Assembly: GCA_947685225.1 (NCBI GenBank)
Contig: CANTUV010000008.1
Coordinates: 46,807,501 to 46,871,500 of the forward strand
Direction: 5' to 3'
Source: Garcia nutans
Lineage: Eukaryota; Streptophyta; Magnoliopsida; Malpighiales; Euphorbiaceae
Length of the DNA stretch: 64,000 nucleotides
Below the pieces are notes generated by a model. It ran no database searches. It worked only from the letters and a program-made list of their open reading frames with translations, and was not told where the DNA came from. The position numbers were made by a program, and so were the translations under genes. Position 1 is the first letter of the stretch; the number at the start of each line of letters is the position of its first letter. Positions 23,842 to 36,454 of this stretch are shown one piece after another.

Positions 23842-24661
23842 TGTGAGCGTTATTTTTGCCCCCACTCCCACGTGGAATGGTTCTTGCGATTGTCACACTG
23901 TTAGGCTTGGGGCCTCAGAGAACATGGGCCTAAACGCGAAGAAAATGGAGTCGCCACTCGGACGGGCCAGGAAAAAAAAAGGGGTGGATGAATCGATTCC
24001 TAAGGAATCGCAAAACCCCCCTAATGGGTTCAGAAAGTTGGGCACGTGTAGGAAAGATGAGAATGACCTAGCACCCCCACAACTCCCGGTTCATTGGAAC
24101 CAACCTCCTTTTCAGGTCTTAATATTGTAAAATTCTTAAATATAATGATATTATCTATAATACATGCAATCATAAGAATAAACAAATATTTTATTAAAAA
24201 TCATAGCAACGTTCAAACAAAATAAATAAACAGACACCCATCTAAGGATGGAAATATGTCCTTATATCGTCCAATGTCTAAAAGAAAATGAATAAAATAT
24301 GATACCCACCAATTGGTGGAAACGTATCCTTTACATAGATCCAAAACTTAAAAATAAGTTGAATTCCATGATATTTAGCAATTGAGGTACCCACAAAGTG
24401 AAAATATACCTCTTACAATCATGAGACTAAAATAAACAAATAAAAGGTCATTCAATCATCCATTATAAATGGAGGCAAACCATTCATAAAATAAAGTAAA
24501 TCATTCATCATTAACATATAAATAACAATCAAATAAATAGCTAAAAGATATATTTTAAATCAATAAATAAACCAAATTATAGTCTCAAGGTTCTAGGGTT
24601 TAAAATTAGGGGATACTGGATAAAATTTAGGTTTTAGTATTTGGTTTTATGTTTATGGAAT
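23842..24661 (-). repeat. 3' LTR of element X, distal piece
   Basis: Matches 41829-42630 of the other X LTR, then breaks at GGAAT where element Y begins. Starts TGTGAGCG next to the target duplication GATGG. Confidence 0.88.
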
Positions 24662-27116
24662 TATGAGAGGGGATTTTTCCCCCACTCCCGGTGGAATGGT
24701 TCTTGCGACTTCGGCACTGTTTAGGCTCAAGGCCTTAGAGAACACGGGCCTAAGCCCGAAGAAAATGGAGTCGCCACTCGGACGGCCGGGAAAATGAAAA
24801 CGGTGGATGACTCAATTCCTAAAGAATCCCCAACCCCCAAATGGGTTCAGAAAGTTGGGTACGTGTGGGGAAGGTGAGAAACGGCCCAGTACCCCCACAA
24901 TGCCCAGTTCATTAGAACCGGCCTCCTTTGCAGGTCTTAATATTATAAAATTTTTAAATATTACAATATTATTCATGTTACATGCGATAATTAAAATAAA
25001 GCATCGTTATATTAAAATCAAAGCAATATCCAAACAAAATAAATAAATGGACCCATCTGAGGATGAAAACATATCCTTACATAGTCCATGTCTAAAACTA
25101 AATAAGACACCGAAAGGTTGAAACGTGTCCTTTACATTGGTCCAAAAAACTTTAAAATAAAATAAATTACATGATTTTTAACTAATGAGGTGCCCACAAA
25201 GTGAAAACATACCTCTTTCAATTTTAAAACTAAGACAAATAAAAGAATATTCAATCATCTAATTATAAATAAAAGCAAACCATTCATAAAATAAAATAAA
25301 CCATTCATCATTAACATATAACAAATCACATAATCAAATAAATAAATAAAATTAGAATTCAATCCATTAAATAAACAAGGTTAAGTATTAGGATTTAGGA
25401 TTTAAGAAATTAGGGTTCTGGGATTTAAAGTTTGAGGAAATAGGGTTTTGGTATTTAGAATTAGGGTTTTAAAGAATTTTGGATTCGGGAAAAATGATTT
25501 AGGGTTTTGGAATCTTAAAGAACTAGTATTATTGTTAGGCTTATTATTTTAGAAAGATTATGCTACTGTGTGATTAAAATTTATAATTTGGGATTGAAGT
25601 GAATAAGGTACAAGCCTATGAAAATAAGATTAAAACTTAAATATTTAAAAAGAAATAGCTACTGTGATAATAAAATAAACAAAATTGATTAAGATTTTAA
25701 CAAAATAGATTAGGATTTAATTTAAATTAGGGTTTGGAATTCTTATGGAAAAGGATTAGGGTTTTAAACATGCAATATGGTTTTTTAGGGTTTTAGATGG
25801 GAAATTAGAGTTTCTAGGGTTTTTTATATTTAGAAATACATATTAGGGTTTTATCAAAATATGATTATTATAAAAACACTAAGACTACTAGTCATGCAAA
25901 CAACAAAAAGAAACTACAATGCTTACTGTATATCGGTATATAAATTAAAAGTTAAAAGAATGAACTTTAAATGAAGAAATTTTGATAGATGAAATAATAA
26001 TAAGTTATCTCAATATAAATTTAAATGAATTAAGTTAGAAAGACACACCTCCGTTTGTTGGCTCCACCAAAATTGTTTGAATGAAATTCTGGATGAGCTT
26101 TGGCAAAGACAATGATTACACTGCCTTTGTATTTTTTTTGGTTGAATTAAGAACAAGACAATGAGCTAAGCTACTTCCTTGCTGATTATTTTTTCTGCTT
26201 TATTTTTTTTTCAGATTCGTTGCTCTCTGCTTGAAATTTGAGTTTCCTTGCTAATTTCTTTTCTGTGTTGCTGGTTCTCAAAGTCCCAAAAATTCTTCCT
26301 ACTCTCTCCTGGCCAAAATCCAATTCCAATCCTTTTTCTCCTTTTTTTCATCCCCTTTTTCATTGTGTTAAATACTATTATTTATGGGAAAACAAAAGAA
26401 CTAATCCTATTTTAATAAGAAAATACCGACTGTTTAGGAAAAAATTACAAATCAGTGTGAAATAAGGTTTGGTCAAAAAATTGGCAGCGCGCACTGGCTG
26501 CTGGGCCTGCGAACCATTTTTTTTTCTTATATCATCAGGGTAATGATTCATCAACCTATTGCTGGTTTTTATGAGGCACAAATAGGAGAATTTTTTCTAG
26601 AAGCAGAAGAACTACTGAAACTGCGCGAAATCCTCACAAGGATTTATGCACAAAGAACGGGAAAACCCTTATGGGTTGCATCCGAAGACATGGAAAGAGA
26701 TGTTTTTATGTCAGCAACAGAAGTCTCACGTCAATCCCACAAGCCTCTTCTCTATTCTCATCCAATCACAACGGCAGGGGAACAAGTCAAAATAGAAAAA
26801 TTGCCCTGGAAAAAATTATTGCGAGGATCAGGTTGGGTGAACTGGGCAAGCCAGTTTGCTACAGGCAGCGCCTGCGGTGAACTAGGAAAGCCCAGCTGCA
26901 GCGAATTAGGTAGTGCCCAATTCGTTGCTGAAACTTTTTGTGGTGAAATTGCCATACTGCGCTGCCGTGCATCGCCCACCGATCCGTCCGATTTTTTATT
27001 TTTTTATTTTTATTAAAAATAACTATTCAATATTATAAGTAATTAAAATAATTAAAATACTATAAAAATTATTTTGGACTATCAAATTGGACTGGGTCAA
27101 AAATTAAGGGTCTACA
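24662..27116 (-). repeat. 3' LTR of element Y (with plastid DNA insert)
   Basis: 2455 bp, from TATGAGAGG (mutated TGTGAG) to TCTACA; on the minus strand it starts TGTAGACCC. Close to 32847-35112 but longer because of a roughly 300-bp insert with plastid clpP sequence (26510-26822). Rich in AGGGTTTT motifs (25380-25850). Confidence 0.9.
26537..26722 (+). pseudogene. clpP: Plastid clpP exon 3 fragment (nuclear plastid DNA)
   Basis: An open stretch of 60 codons from 26543 matches the C-terminal exon of plastid-encoded ClpP protease subunit. Visible segments are MIHQPIAGFYEAQIGEF, LEAEELLKLREILTRIYAQR, TGKPLWVASEDMERDVFMSA. AGGGTA before the Met gives RVM, and the preceding T-rich TTTTCTTATATCATC resembles the end of the plastid clpP intron. 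Similarity stops after SATE, where the normal ending (AQAYGIVDLV…) is replaced by unrelated sequence. Nuclear-encoded ClpP proteins lack the EAEELLKLRE-type sequence, so a plastid origin is the best reading. In the plastid, ClpP is the Ser protease of the Clp complex; this piece lacks the catalytic residues (exon 2) and is non-functional. Absent from the matching place in Y's other LTR. Confidence 0.88.
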
Positions 27117-27179
27117 GTTTACCCCTGCTCGAATGATCTGAGACTTGTAGTAGAAGAGAGTGAAAAGCAATATGACTTT

Positions 27180-28000
27180 GAACAGATTTTGGATGAGGAT
27201 GGGTACTTGGATTTGATTTGGGTACTTGGACCTGAGATTGGATACTTGGACCCGTGACTAGATTGGGTACTTGGACCCGAGATAAGAGTTGGGTGCTCGA
27301 CCCGAAACTGGATTTGGATACTCGATCTTAAACTGGAAGTGGATGCTTGATCTGAAACTAGATTTGGATGCTCAATCCTAAACTGGATTTGGATACTCGA
27401 TCCTAAACTAGATTTGGATACTCGATCCTAAACTGGATTTGAATACTCAATCATAAACTGGAGTTGGATGCTCGATCCTAAACTGGATTTGGATGCTCGA
27501 TCCTAAATTGGATTTGGATGCTCGATCCTAAACGAGATTTGGATACCTAATCCTAAACTAAATTTGGATACTCGATTCAAAACTAGATTGGGATACTCGA
27601 TCCTAAACTGGATTTGGATGCTCGATCTTAAACTGGATTTGGATACTCGATCCTAAACTGGATTTGGATACTCAATCCAAAATTGGATTGGGATACTTGA
27701 ACCTAAACTGGATTTGGATACTCGATCCTATACTGGATTTGGGTTCTCGACCCAAAACTGAATTTTGGGTGCTCGACCCAATACTGAATTTTTGGGTGCT
27801 CGACCCGAAACTGAGTTTGGGTGCTCGACCTGAAACTGGATTCTTGATTCTAAACTAGATTTGGGTTCTCAGTGCTTTGGACTTAAAAGTGATTTGGGTT
27901 CTGGACCCGGTGGTGAGTTCTGGACTCAAAAGTGATTTGGGTTCTGGACCCGGTGGTGAGTTCTAGACTTAAAAAGTGATTTAGGTTCTGGACCAAAATA
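27180..28000 (-). repeat. Tandem repeat block in 3' UTR of element Y
   Basis: About 30 imperfect copies of a roughly 25-bp unit, for example ACTGGATTTGGATACTCGAT followed by CCTAA. The units drift from CTCGATCCTAAAC forms to GGTTCTGGACCCGG forms towards 28000. The location between gag and the 3' LTR matches the hypervariable 3' region known from Tat-lineage elements. Confidence 0.9.
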
Positions 28001-30321
28001 TTTGAAAGTGAGTTTGAAAATATTTTGTATACGCATAAACTCAAAAATTAAAATGGAGAAACTTTAGTTTGTATTTTTCTTATGCAAGCTCTGACTGATG
28101 TTTGTATTTTGTCTGGTTCCTTTCATAAACATGCATCTCTTCTTTCTTTTGCAAAATGACTAGAACTTCCTTCAGTAATGGACCCTCCATGCCCCCCCTA
28201 ATTCAATATCTTCTTTTGATTCTTTACTTCACAGGGTGTTTGCTGTTCACTTTGCCAAAGAATAGAAAATACAATACAAGAAAATGCAATATGATATGCT
28301 CATGTATGCATGATATGCATGAATAACACTTACAATGGTTTTGTCGACTCACAGACTGAGATAATCAACTGAAGTGTTCTCATTGAATCCTTCCAGATGC
28401 CTATTCAGATCTTTCATTGGAATGACAGAAGGCTCTGCATTTATGGCTTTTATCTTCAAGATGTCAAGGATATGAGTGGTGAGACCCAAGCAGCAGAGTC
28501 AGGGATACATCCATTTTAAACTATGTTTTGGCATGTCAGTTGGTAGCTTCTTCATAACCTTGCCAATAATCATTTACTTTTCTCAATGTGTCCTTTGAGG
28601 TTTAATGGTTTGACAAACTTCTCTAAACTTGAAGGCTTTGTGTGAAAAAAACATTTTTTTTTTGAATTTTTATTTTGAAATCAAATATTGGCTTTGCCAA
28701 ATCAATGTCAATGTACCTTAGGACTTGATTTTCTAAATTAACATATCTATAACATGACAACCCTAGTTATCGTACTAAGCTAGGGAATCATTTCTATTTT
28801 TGAAAGAATTGTTGCACTTCATATAGGCACATACACATTACTTGGTCAAAGGTCTCATTGAGTTTGAATATTGTGAGTTTGAATATTGTCTATCTCATAT
28901 GCATGCTTATTCAAACTATCTCCACTAATAGACTCTACCTATCAAGAGAGATCAACAGGTCTTTAATATGCTTGAAATGGGGTCTATAAGGGACATGGAT
29001 TAAGAGGAGGACAATTGTAAATTGGAGCCATTGTGACACAATGGGTAAACCCTCACACTACAAATTTCTTATTCAGATGGTTAGAAGCAGGAATAAGATA
29101 GAGCTTTGAACATTCTTCTTTCTTCTTGACGTTAATCTGGATCTTGACTGGGACTGTCTTTTCCCTTATAAAAAGGAAGATACCCACATTCCTTTTCTTT
29201 CTTCTTTTCCCTTTTCTTTCTCTTTCTTTTCTTACTCCTTCTTTTCTTTGAGCATTTTATCATTTTGTCTTTCTTTCCTGTAGGACTGTCAAGTACAGGA
29301 CTTTCAAGAACTGGGTGACCTTTCTTCTATCTCTCTAATTTTGATTGAATCTTTGGTTGAGTTGGGCCAATTCAAGTCAAATTGTCCTTATGGAAGTCTT
29401 TTGCTGCTTTAGGTAAAAGAGAACTTGGTTGGCTTTCTGAACCGTTTTGGGTTTTCTTTTCTTTTCTTTTTCTTTTTTTCTTTTCTTCTTTTTTTTTCTT
29501 TTCTTTCTTTTTTTATTTTCTTCTTTTCTTTTTCTTTTTTTTTGTTCTAACTCTAAAAGAGTCATCTTGCTTGTACCAACTTGGGTTTCTAATAATGGAT
29601 GAGTGGACTGACATAAATCTTCTTTAATAGGGATAAATCATTTGTTACTCTAATGTTGTCTTGATAAATTGGAGATATTAGGTGAACTTCAACTACACTT
29701 ATGGTTTTAAAAATATCAACTATCCTTGCGGTTTTGGCTATGCATTCCATTCTTTGATCTTCTTGCCTCTTCACCTTAGTGATCATAAAACTTGTCAAAA
29801 GTATCACAACTATTCAGGATAGGTTGTTAGGGTTTGTAAGCCAATAAAAAGAAAGCTAAAATTTTATGAAGGCTCAAAGGGACAATTAGGGATTGATATT
29901 TAATTGGGTGGATACTAGTTGTTGGCTAACCAAACAATGCCTAAATCATCTCTTCCTCAAATAAGCAGAGTTCAATTTCACCTCAAAAATTTGTCAAAGC
30001 ATGTTCTAAGACTGACTAGGACCTAGATAAAGGTACTTATGCAGGAGCCCTCTCTAAGTAAGCATACACAACTCAATGCTATAGAACAATTCTCTCACCT
30101 AGTAAAGTCATTCAAGTCATGATGCATAAATATATTAATTCATGAATCATCAAGCTAGATTCCTCATTGGTTGAGCACCAAAATGAACAAAGACCAACAA
30201 AAATTTTGATAAAAGTAAATTATTCAAACAATCTTAATTTTAAAAAATATAATTGTTCCATAAAACACCAAATAAAGAAAATAAAACAAAAAAACAAACA
30301 AGCTAAAGGAAGTTTGTTGAG
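28001..30321 (-). other. Non-coding middle region of element Y
   Basis: No gene seen. It aligns with 37280-39340 of element X over long stretches (for example TTTGATTCTTTACTTCACAG near 28216 and 37457). A pyrimidine-rich tract occupies 29450-29545. In a full-length Ogre-type element pol would lie here; nothing resembling RT or integrase is present. Confidence 0.7.
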
Positions 30322-31667
30322 TTAAGCTTCTTCTCCTTTCACATCTTTAATATTCCCATCTTGAAAGGAGGATAAGACAAGATCTTCCTCCAATCCTCCT
30401 CCTACCATAAAAGTTGTTGGTGGTGGCACTCTGTTGAACTTAGGCAGAGGATTGCTTTTGGTATTGGGCTTATCTGGCTAGAGTAACTTACCACTATAAA
30501 TCAAATATTGGATCTCGTGTCTTAGATGAGCACATTTATCCGTCTCATGCCCTTGAATTTGATGAAATTGACAGAAGACCTCAGCATTGAAGTTTGGTGG
30601 TAGAGGATTATATAGCGGTCAATGAGCCAATGGTTGTAACAATCCTTTCTTCTGTAGCTTGTGGAAAATCCAAGATAGAGGTTTTCCCAACTCTAAGAAT
30701 TGTCTTTTATTTCCTTGACCAGTTGCATTAACATCAACTTCTTTTTGCGTGCTTTGATTACCCAACTGGTAGTTTCCTTTCTCATTCCTTCTTACCGAAA
30801 AATGGTTCTTCTCCCTTTCCCACTCTTCAATTTGTGGATGAGTGTATGAGACACCTTTTCATGAAGACTAGGCAACACCCCTCTCACAATCATCCTAATC
30901 TGATCTGACTCATCAGGCCTCTTCTTGAGCAAAGCAGCCTTATTTCTCCATCTCTTCACATAGTCCACAAAATTCTCATTTGGTCTTTGGCTAATGGTTT
31001 CCACCTCCATCAATGTTACTTCCAACTCGACATTATACCCATATTGCTTAGTGAAAGCCTTGTACAATATGTCCCAATCTTTTTGAGTATTTTCCTCTAA
31101 GGTGTTGAACAAATTTTGGACAACAGGGTCCAATGAGAGCATGAAATACCTCAGAGCAGATTGCATGGTAGTGATGTACTGCTTCATATGGAGATGAGAA
31201 TTTTCAGTACCATTATACCTAGTGAAAGAAGGCATCTTGAACTTATAACAGACCTCCTCATCTTGTTCAAATAGTTTGTCGATCTCGGACATCTCTTCAA
31301 TTTTCAATTTCTTTTTAAATTTCTTTTCCAAGTCCGCAATCATCTTTTCAACATCTGAAGTTTTAGTTTTCTCCATAGTTGATCTTTCAACAATCTTTGG
31401 CTCTTTCTTCTTATCTTAAGGATCTTGGAAGTATTGAGCCCAATCGTCATCATCATAAATGATCACCTTATCATCATCAAAAACCACTTCACCAACTTTA
31501 GCCTTCCCCTTATCCTTTGGCTTCTTGGTGCTAGCAGATGCTTTGGCATTATTTTTTAAAAAAGCAGCCAATTGGTTCTTCATGGTCTCAGCTAGTGTCT
31601 CCTTTAGTTCTTCCATTTTAGCATTGAGGGCGTCGTCCACCATTCTTTGAATTTGCTCAGGCTCCAT
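30322..31667 (-). pseudogene. Gag of element Y, broken
   Basis: Starts MEPEQIQRMVDDALNAKMEE at 31667. Parts in order: an N-terminal coiled-coil-like and Lys-rich segment, an acidic patch (FDDDKVIIYDDDDWAQYF), an in-frame TAA near 31416, a second Lys/Glu helix (IADLEKKFKKKLKIEEM), then the capsid core with YKFKMPSFTRYNGTENSH, LRYFMLSLDPVVQNLF, WDILYKAFTKQYGYN and NENFVDYVKRWRNKAALL. A frameshift near 30838 and stops follow. The C-terminal part contains FCQFHQIQGHETDKC, a Cys/His zinc-knuckle-like motif, and ends KGEEA at 30322. This gag type is that of Ogre/Tat elements. It would bind element RNA and form particles, but is not intact here. Confidence 0.85.
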
Positions 31668-32829
31668 TGCTTTTGGTGAGAAAGTAATTGAGTTGGTGCT
31701 AGATTCTTTGTCTCCGACGTAGGTTGGATTGTTGTAAGCTTTTAAACTATCGTAATCTAGGGCTGTGAGCCAGAAGGGATTAATGATATATCATGTAATG
31801 CATGTATGCACAAACAATAAACAAACAAGGATAAATACGACGTTGCTTCAAACCTTATAGCATCCACACACGAATGGCGAATCTCTTTTCCTAGGTAATA
31901 TGGTTAACAAAATACCAACATGAGGTATCTTATTTTCGAATAATTTTCTCAAATGTTTCAACCAATAGTTATATTTTCAAAAATGGAAATTAGTCCATGA
32001 TAATTCCCATTAATTAGGTCTTAATCCATTCAACCAACTAAAGTAGCTTTTATGCTATATTGGATTAAAACTAAATTAAGAGGTTTACTATAAATAGATT
32101 TCTCACTTGAAAAAGTAATTAGTGATTCATGCCAAAAACAAGCCCATGATTAATAACTCCTAGTATAAACTAGGCTCACAATTGATTTTTGATATTTTCA
32201 TAATTGACCTAAATAATTTATAAGCTCTTTTAAAGGTTGGATGAAATGCAAAAATAATTTTGTTTGAAAAACCCATTGTAAAAAGATTTTAAGAAAAAAT
32301 GGATTTTTGACTTTGTATTTAAGTCATGAAAAAAGAATTTTTGATTTGTTTTTAGAAAAGTTTTATATCCAAAGACCATCTTGAAAAGTTTTAAAAATAG
32401 CTTTGGTCTTTTGGATTTTAAAGAAAAATTTATTTGAGCTCACAATGTATTTAGGTCATATTAGAAAAAGAACAAACCAAATAAGCCATGATTTATGCTA
32501 AGATAAATTAATCACAGTCAAACAACAAGCATTTGGGATAAAAACCTAAGGAAAGTAACTAGGCCAATTACATGAGCTTTAGTCTTTAGGTTGAAAAGGC
32601 TTAGGTTCCCATAGCAAGTATATACCAAAAGGTAACAGGCTATGAGTGGTTATGCCATGCTCGATCTCCATACCTTGAGTAGAAGTATGGTATCCCTTAC
32701 ATAACACAACACGAGTAACACGGGCGTCCTAACTCACGCACACGATGCAAACTAAATGTTTCAATGGATAATATCGTGATAAGAAAGAATAGAATAATAA
32801 AAAGACCAACAAAATCAACTTCTCTTATT

Positions 32830-32845
32830 CCCAGTGGAGTCGCCA
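32830..32845 (-). other. Primer-binding site of element Y
   Basis: Minus strand TGGCGACTCCACTGGG immediately after the 5' LTR. This type is found in Ogre/Tat elements (tRNA-Arg assignment from family knowledge, not checked). Confidence 0.75.
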
Positions 32846-32846
32846 C

Positions 32847-35112
32847 CGTGAGCGGGGATTTTCGTCCCCACTCTCGGTGGAATGGTTCTTGCGACTTCGG
32901 CACTGTTTAGGCTTAGGGCCTTAGAGAACATGGGCCTAAGCTCAGAGAAAATGGAGTTGCCACCCAGACGGGCTGGAAAAAAGAAAGGGGTGGATGACTC
33001 GATTCCTAAGGAATCCCCAACCGTCTAATGGGTTCAGAAAGTTAGGTACGTGTGGGGAAGGTGAGAAACGACCCAGCACCCCACAAAGCCCGGTTCATTG
33101 GAACCGGCCTCCTTTGCAGGTCTTAATATTATAAATTTCTAAAATATAACAATATTACCATATTACATGTGATAATTAAAATAAAACATCATTATATTAA
33201 AATCAAAGCAATATCCAAATAAAACAAATAAATTGATACCCATCCAAGGATGGAAACATTTCCTTGCATAGTCCATGTCTAAAACTAAATAGGACACCCA
33301 CCGAAAGGTAAAAATGTGTCCTTTACATTGGTCCAAAAAATTTAAAATAAAATAAATTACTTGATGTTTAATTAATGAGGTACCCACAAAGTAGAAACTT
33401 ACCTCTTACAATTTTAAAACTAAGACAAATAAAAGAATATTCAATCATCTAATTATAAATAAAAGCAAACCATTCATAAAATAAAATAAACCATTCATCA
33501 TTAACATATAACAAAACACATAATCAAATAAATAAATAAAATTAGAATTCAATAAATAAACAAGGTTAAGGTTTAGGATTTAAGATTTAAGAAATTAGGG
33601 CTCTGGGATATAAAGTTTGAGGAAATAGGGTTTTGGTATTTAGAATTAGAGTTTTAAAGAATTTTTTATTCAGGAAAAATGATTTAGGGTTTTGGAATCT
33701 TAAAGAACTAGTATTATTGTTAGGTTTAATATTTTAGAAAGATTATGCTACTGTGTGATTAAAATTTATAATTTGGGATTGAAGTGAATAAGGTACAAGC
33801 CTATGAAAATAAGATTAAAACTTAAATTTTTAAAAAGAAATAGCTACTGTGATAATAAAATAAACAAAATTGATTAAGGTTTTAACAAAATAAATTAGGG
33901 TTTAATTTAAATTAAGGTTTGGAATTCTTATGGAAAAGGATTAGGTTTTTAAACATGCAATATGGTTCTTTAGGGTTTTAGATGGGAAATTAGAGTTTCT
34001 AGGGTTTTTGATTTTTAAAAATACAAATTAGGGTTTTATCAAAATATGATTATTATAAAAACACTAAGACCACTTTAACATGGATTTTTGATAAATACTT
34101 AAATGTAATATGGCTACTGGATGTTTAAAACATTATTTGAATGATCTAATGCTATGGTGATTTAATGGAACAAGCTACTAGTCATGTAAATGGCAAAAAG
34201 AAACTACTATGCTTACTGTATATTGGTATATAAATTAAAAGTTGAAAGAATGAACTTTAAATGAAGAAAATTTGATAGATGAAATAATAATAAGTTATCT
34301 CAATATAAATTTAAATGAATTAAGCTAGAAAGACACACCTCCGTTTGTTGGCTCCACCAAAATTATTTGAACAAAATTCTGGATGAGCTTGGGCAAAGAC
34401 AATGATTACACTGCCTTTGTATTTTTTGGTTTAATTGAGAACAAGACAGTGAGCTAAGCTACTACCTTGTTGATTATTTTTTCTGCTTGATTTTTTTTTC
34501 AGATTTGTTGCCTCTACTTGATATTTTAGTTTCCTTGCTAATTTCTTTTCTGCGTTGCTGGTTCTCAAAGTCCCAAAAAATCTTCCTACTCTATCCTGGT
34601 CGAAATCCAATTCCAATCCTTTTTCTCCTTTTCTTCGTCCCCTTTTTCGGTGTGTTAAATACTATTATTTATCGGAAAACGAAAGACTTAATCCTATATT
34701 AATAAGGAAATACCAACTATTTAGGAAAAATTATAAAACCATGTGAAATAAGGTTTGGTATAAAAAATCGGCAAAGCGCGCGGGCTGTTGGGGCTGCGAG
34801 GCTGTACTGGCAAAATTGCTGCGAGGATCGGGCTGGGTGAACTGGGAAAGCCAGTTTGCTACAGGCAGTGCCTGCGGCGAACTGGGCAAGCCCAGCTGCG
34901 GTGAATTGGGCTGTGCCCAATTCGCCGCAGAAAGTTTATGAGGCTAAATTGCCATTAGCGTCGCCCGCCGATCAGTCCAATTTTTATTTTTTCATTGTTT
35001 TTCTTTTTTTATTTTTATTAAAAATAACTATTTACTATTATAAGTAATTAAAATACCACAAAAATTATTTTAGACTATCGGATTGGACTAGGTCAAAAAT
35101 TAAGGGTCTATA
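32847..35112 (-). repeat. 5' LTR of element Y
   Basis: 2266 bp, the pair of 24662-27116. Contains two adjacent GC-rich hairpins at 34850-34930 and a cluster of AGGGTTTT motifs at 33590-34040. Has no plastid insert. Confidence 0.9.
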
Positions 35113-35117
35113 AGAAT

Positions 35118-36383
35118 TGAATGGTTTAGGGTTTTGAGCTTTTGGATTTAGGAAATTTAAGACCTTGGATTAGGCTACCGGATTAAGTTTTTGGATTTAT
35201 TGGATTGGAACTTGGATTTTGGTGGTTACTAGGAATTAGGGTTTAGGTCATGGTTTTGGGATTTAGGTTCCATAAGCTAGGGTTTTAAAATGTTAAACAA
35301 TTAGGGCTTAATGATTTGAAAATAATTTAGGGTTTGGATTAAGAATTTAGGACTGATTAAGGTTTAAGGAATTAAATTTGTGTTTTAATGATTATATTAT
35401 TTACTTAGATTAAATTCTAAATCAAAAAAGAAATTGAGTAATCAAGATATTGTGATGAGAGTTTGAAAAGTGGAAGCAATTATTGATTTAATAAATTGAA
35501 TTAAGAGAACTTACCTACGTTTGAAGGCTCCACCAAAATTATTGGATGAAATTTTGGTTGAGCTTAACACAACGACAGAAGATTGCTTGCTACCTTGGAT
35601 CGTGTCTTGTTGTTGACTTCTTGCTAGGGTTTTGGTTGTATCTTGATTAATTGCTTAATTGTTGAGGTTAAAGTTCCAGTCTCTCAAAAGTCTCTTGTCT
35701 CAGCCAAAAATCTCAAAAAGTCACGTCTCAAAAATTGTCAAAAGTCCAGTCCCCCCCCCCTCGAATAAATTGCTAAAGTCCTGTTATTTATAGGAAAAAT
35801 ATAGAAAAACCTACTTTATTAAGGAATCAAAATTTTATTAGGAAATAAACTAAAAAATCTGAGCAAAACTAGGTTTTTGGCAAAATCGGCCAACACTGGC
35901 ATGCTGGTCCGCGGGCTGTGAGGATGCTGCTCGAGTTGCTGGCCAATTGCGATGGGCGTGCTGTGAACTGGGGTGTGCTGCGAGCTGGGGTGAGCTGTGA
36001 GCCAATTGCACTTGCGCTGCTGGCGCTAAAGCGAGGCTGGGCACAATTCGCCACAAGCATGGCCTGAGGCGAACTGGCTTGCTACGCGCATTGCTGCATG
36101 CCGCTTGCCAATTCGTCCATTCGATTTTTTATTTTTATTATTTTATTTTTTATTTTTATATATATATTTTTTATTATTAACAATAAATATTATATTTAAA
36201 ATAAATATTTATAATTAATTATATTATTAAAATAAATAATAAATATTATATTATATTATATTATTAAAATAAATATTATATTGTGAAATAAATAATAAAT
36301 ATTAAACAATAAATACTATAAAAATTATTTTAGACTATTTTAAAATTTTTAGACTAGACTTGGTAAAAAATGAAGAGTCCACA
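35118..36383 (-). repeat. 3' LTR of element X, proximal piece
   Basis: Continues X's LTR after element Y. GGTTTAGGGTTTTGAGC onward matches 42629-43934. Ends GTCCACA before the polypurine tract. Contains a GC-rich segment at 35880-36115. Confidence 0.88.
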
Positions 36384-36454
36384 GTTTGCCCCCTGCTTGA
36401 ACGATCTGAGACTTTAATAGAAGAGAATGAAAAACAACATTATTTTGAGTAGAT

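Larger units (their letters stand above)
24662..35112 (-). mobile_element. Element Y: gag-only Ogre/Tat-like LTR retrotransposon, minus strand, inside X's LTR
   Basis: Flanked by GGAAT (24657-24661) and AGAAT (35113-35117), a 5-bp target duplication with one change; X's LTR resumes at 35118. The layout is the same as X: 5' LTR 35112-32847, PBS 32845-32830, leader, gag 31667-30322, non-coding middle, polypyrimidine tract on the plus strand, tandem repeats (28000-27180), polypurine tract, and 3' LTR 27116-24662. No pol genes. Y and X share sequence in gag, the middle region and LTRs, but the LTRs belong to different subfamilies. Y is younger than X because it interrupts it. Confidence 0.88.

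Noticed and set aside
25380..25860. Interstitial telomere repeat
   Set aside because: TTTAGGG-like motifs are scattered and not tandem; better explained as telo-box-like motifs of the LTR.
26543..27016. 157-codon open frame taken as a gene
   Set aside because: Only the first 60 codons are plastid clpP; the rest runs into LTR sequence. A chance fusion in an LTR, not a gene.
27664..27858. Protein-coding frame in the tandem repeats (also 36349-36828)
   Set aside because: Open only because the repeat unit lacks stops in that frame; low-complexity translation.
27180..28000. CRISPR-like array
   Set aside because: Contiguous imperfect 25-bp units without constant repeats and unique spacers, in plant DNA inside an LTR element.
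29377..29565. Lys/Arg-rich small protein
   Set aside because: Direct translation of the polypyrimidine tract; no other support.
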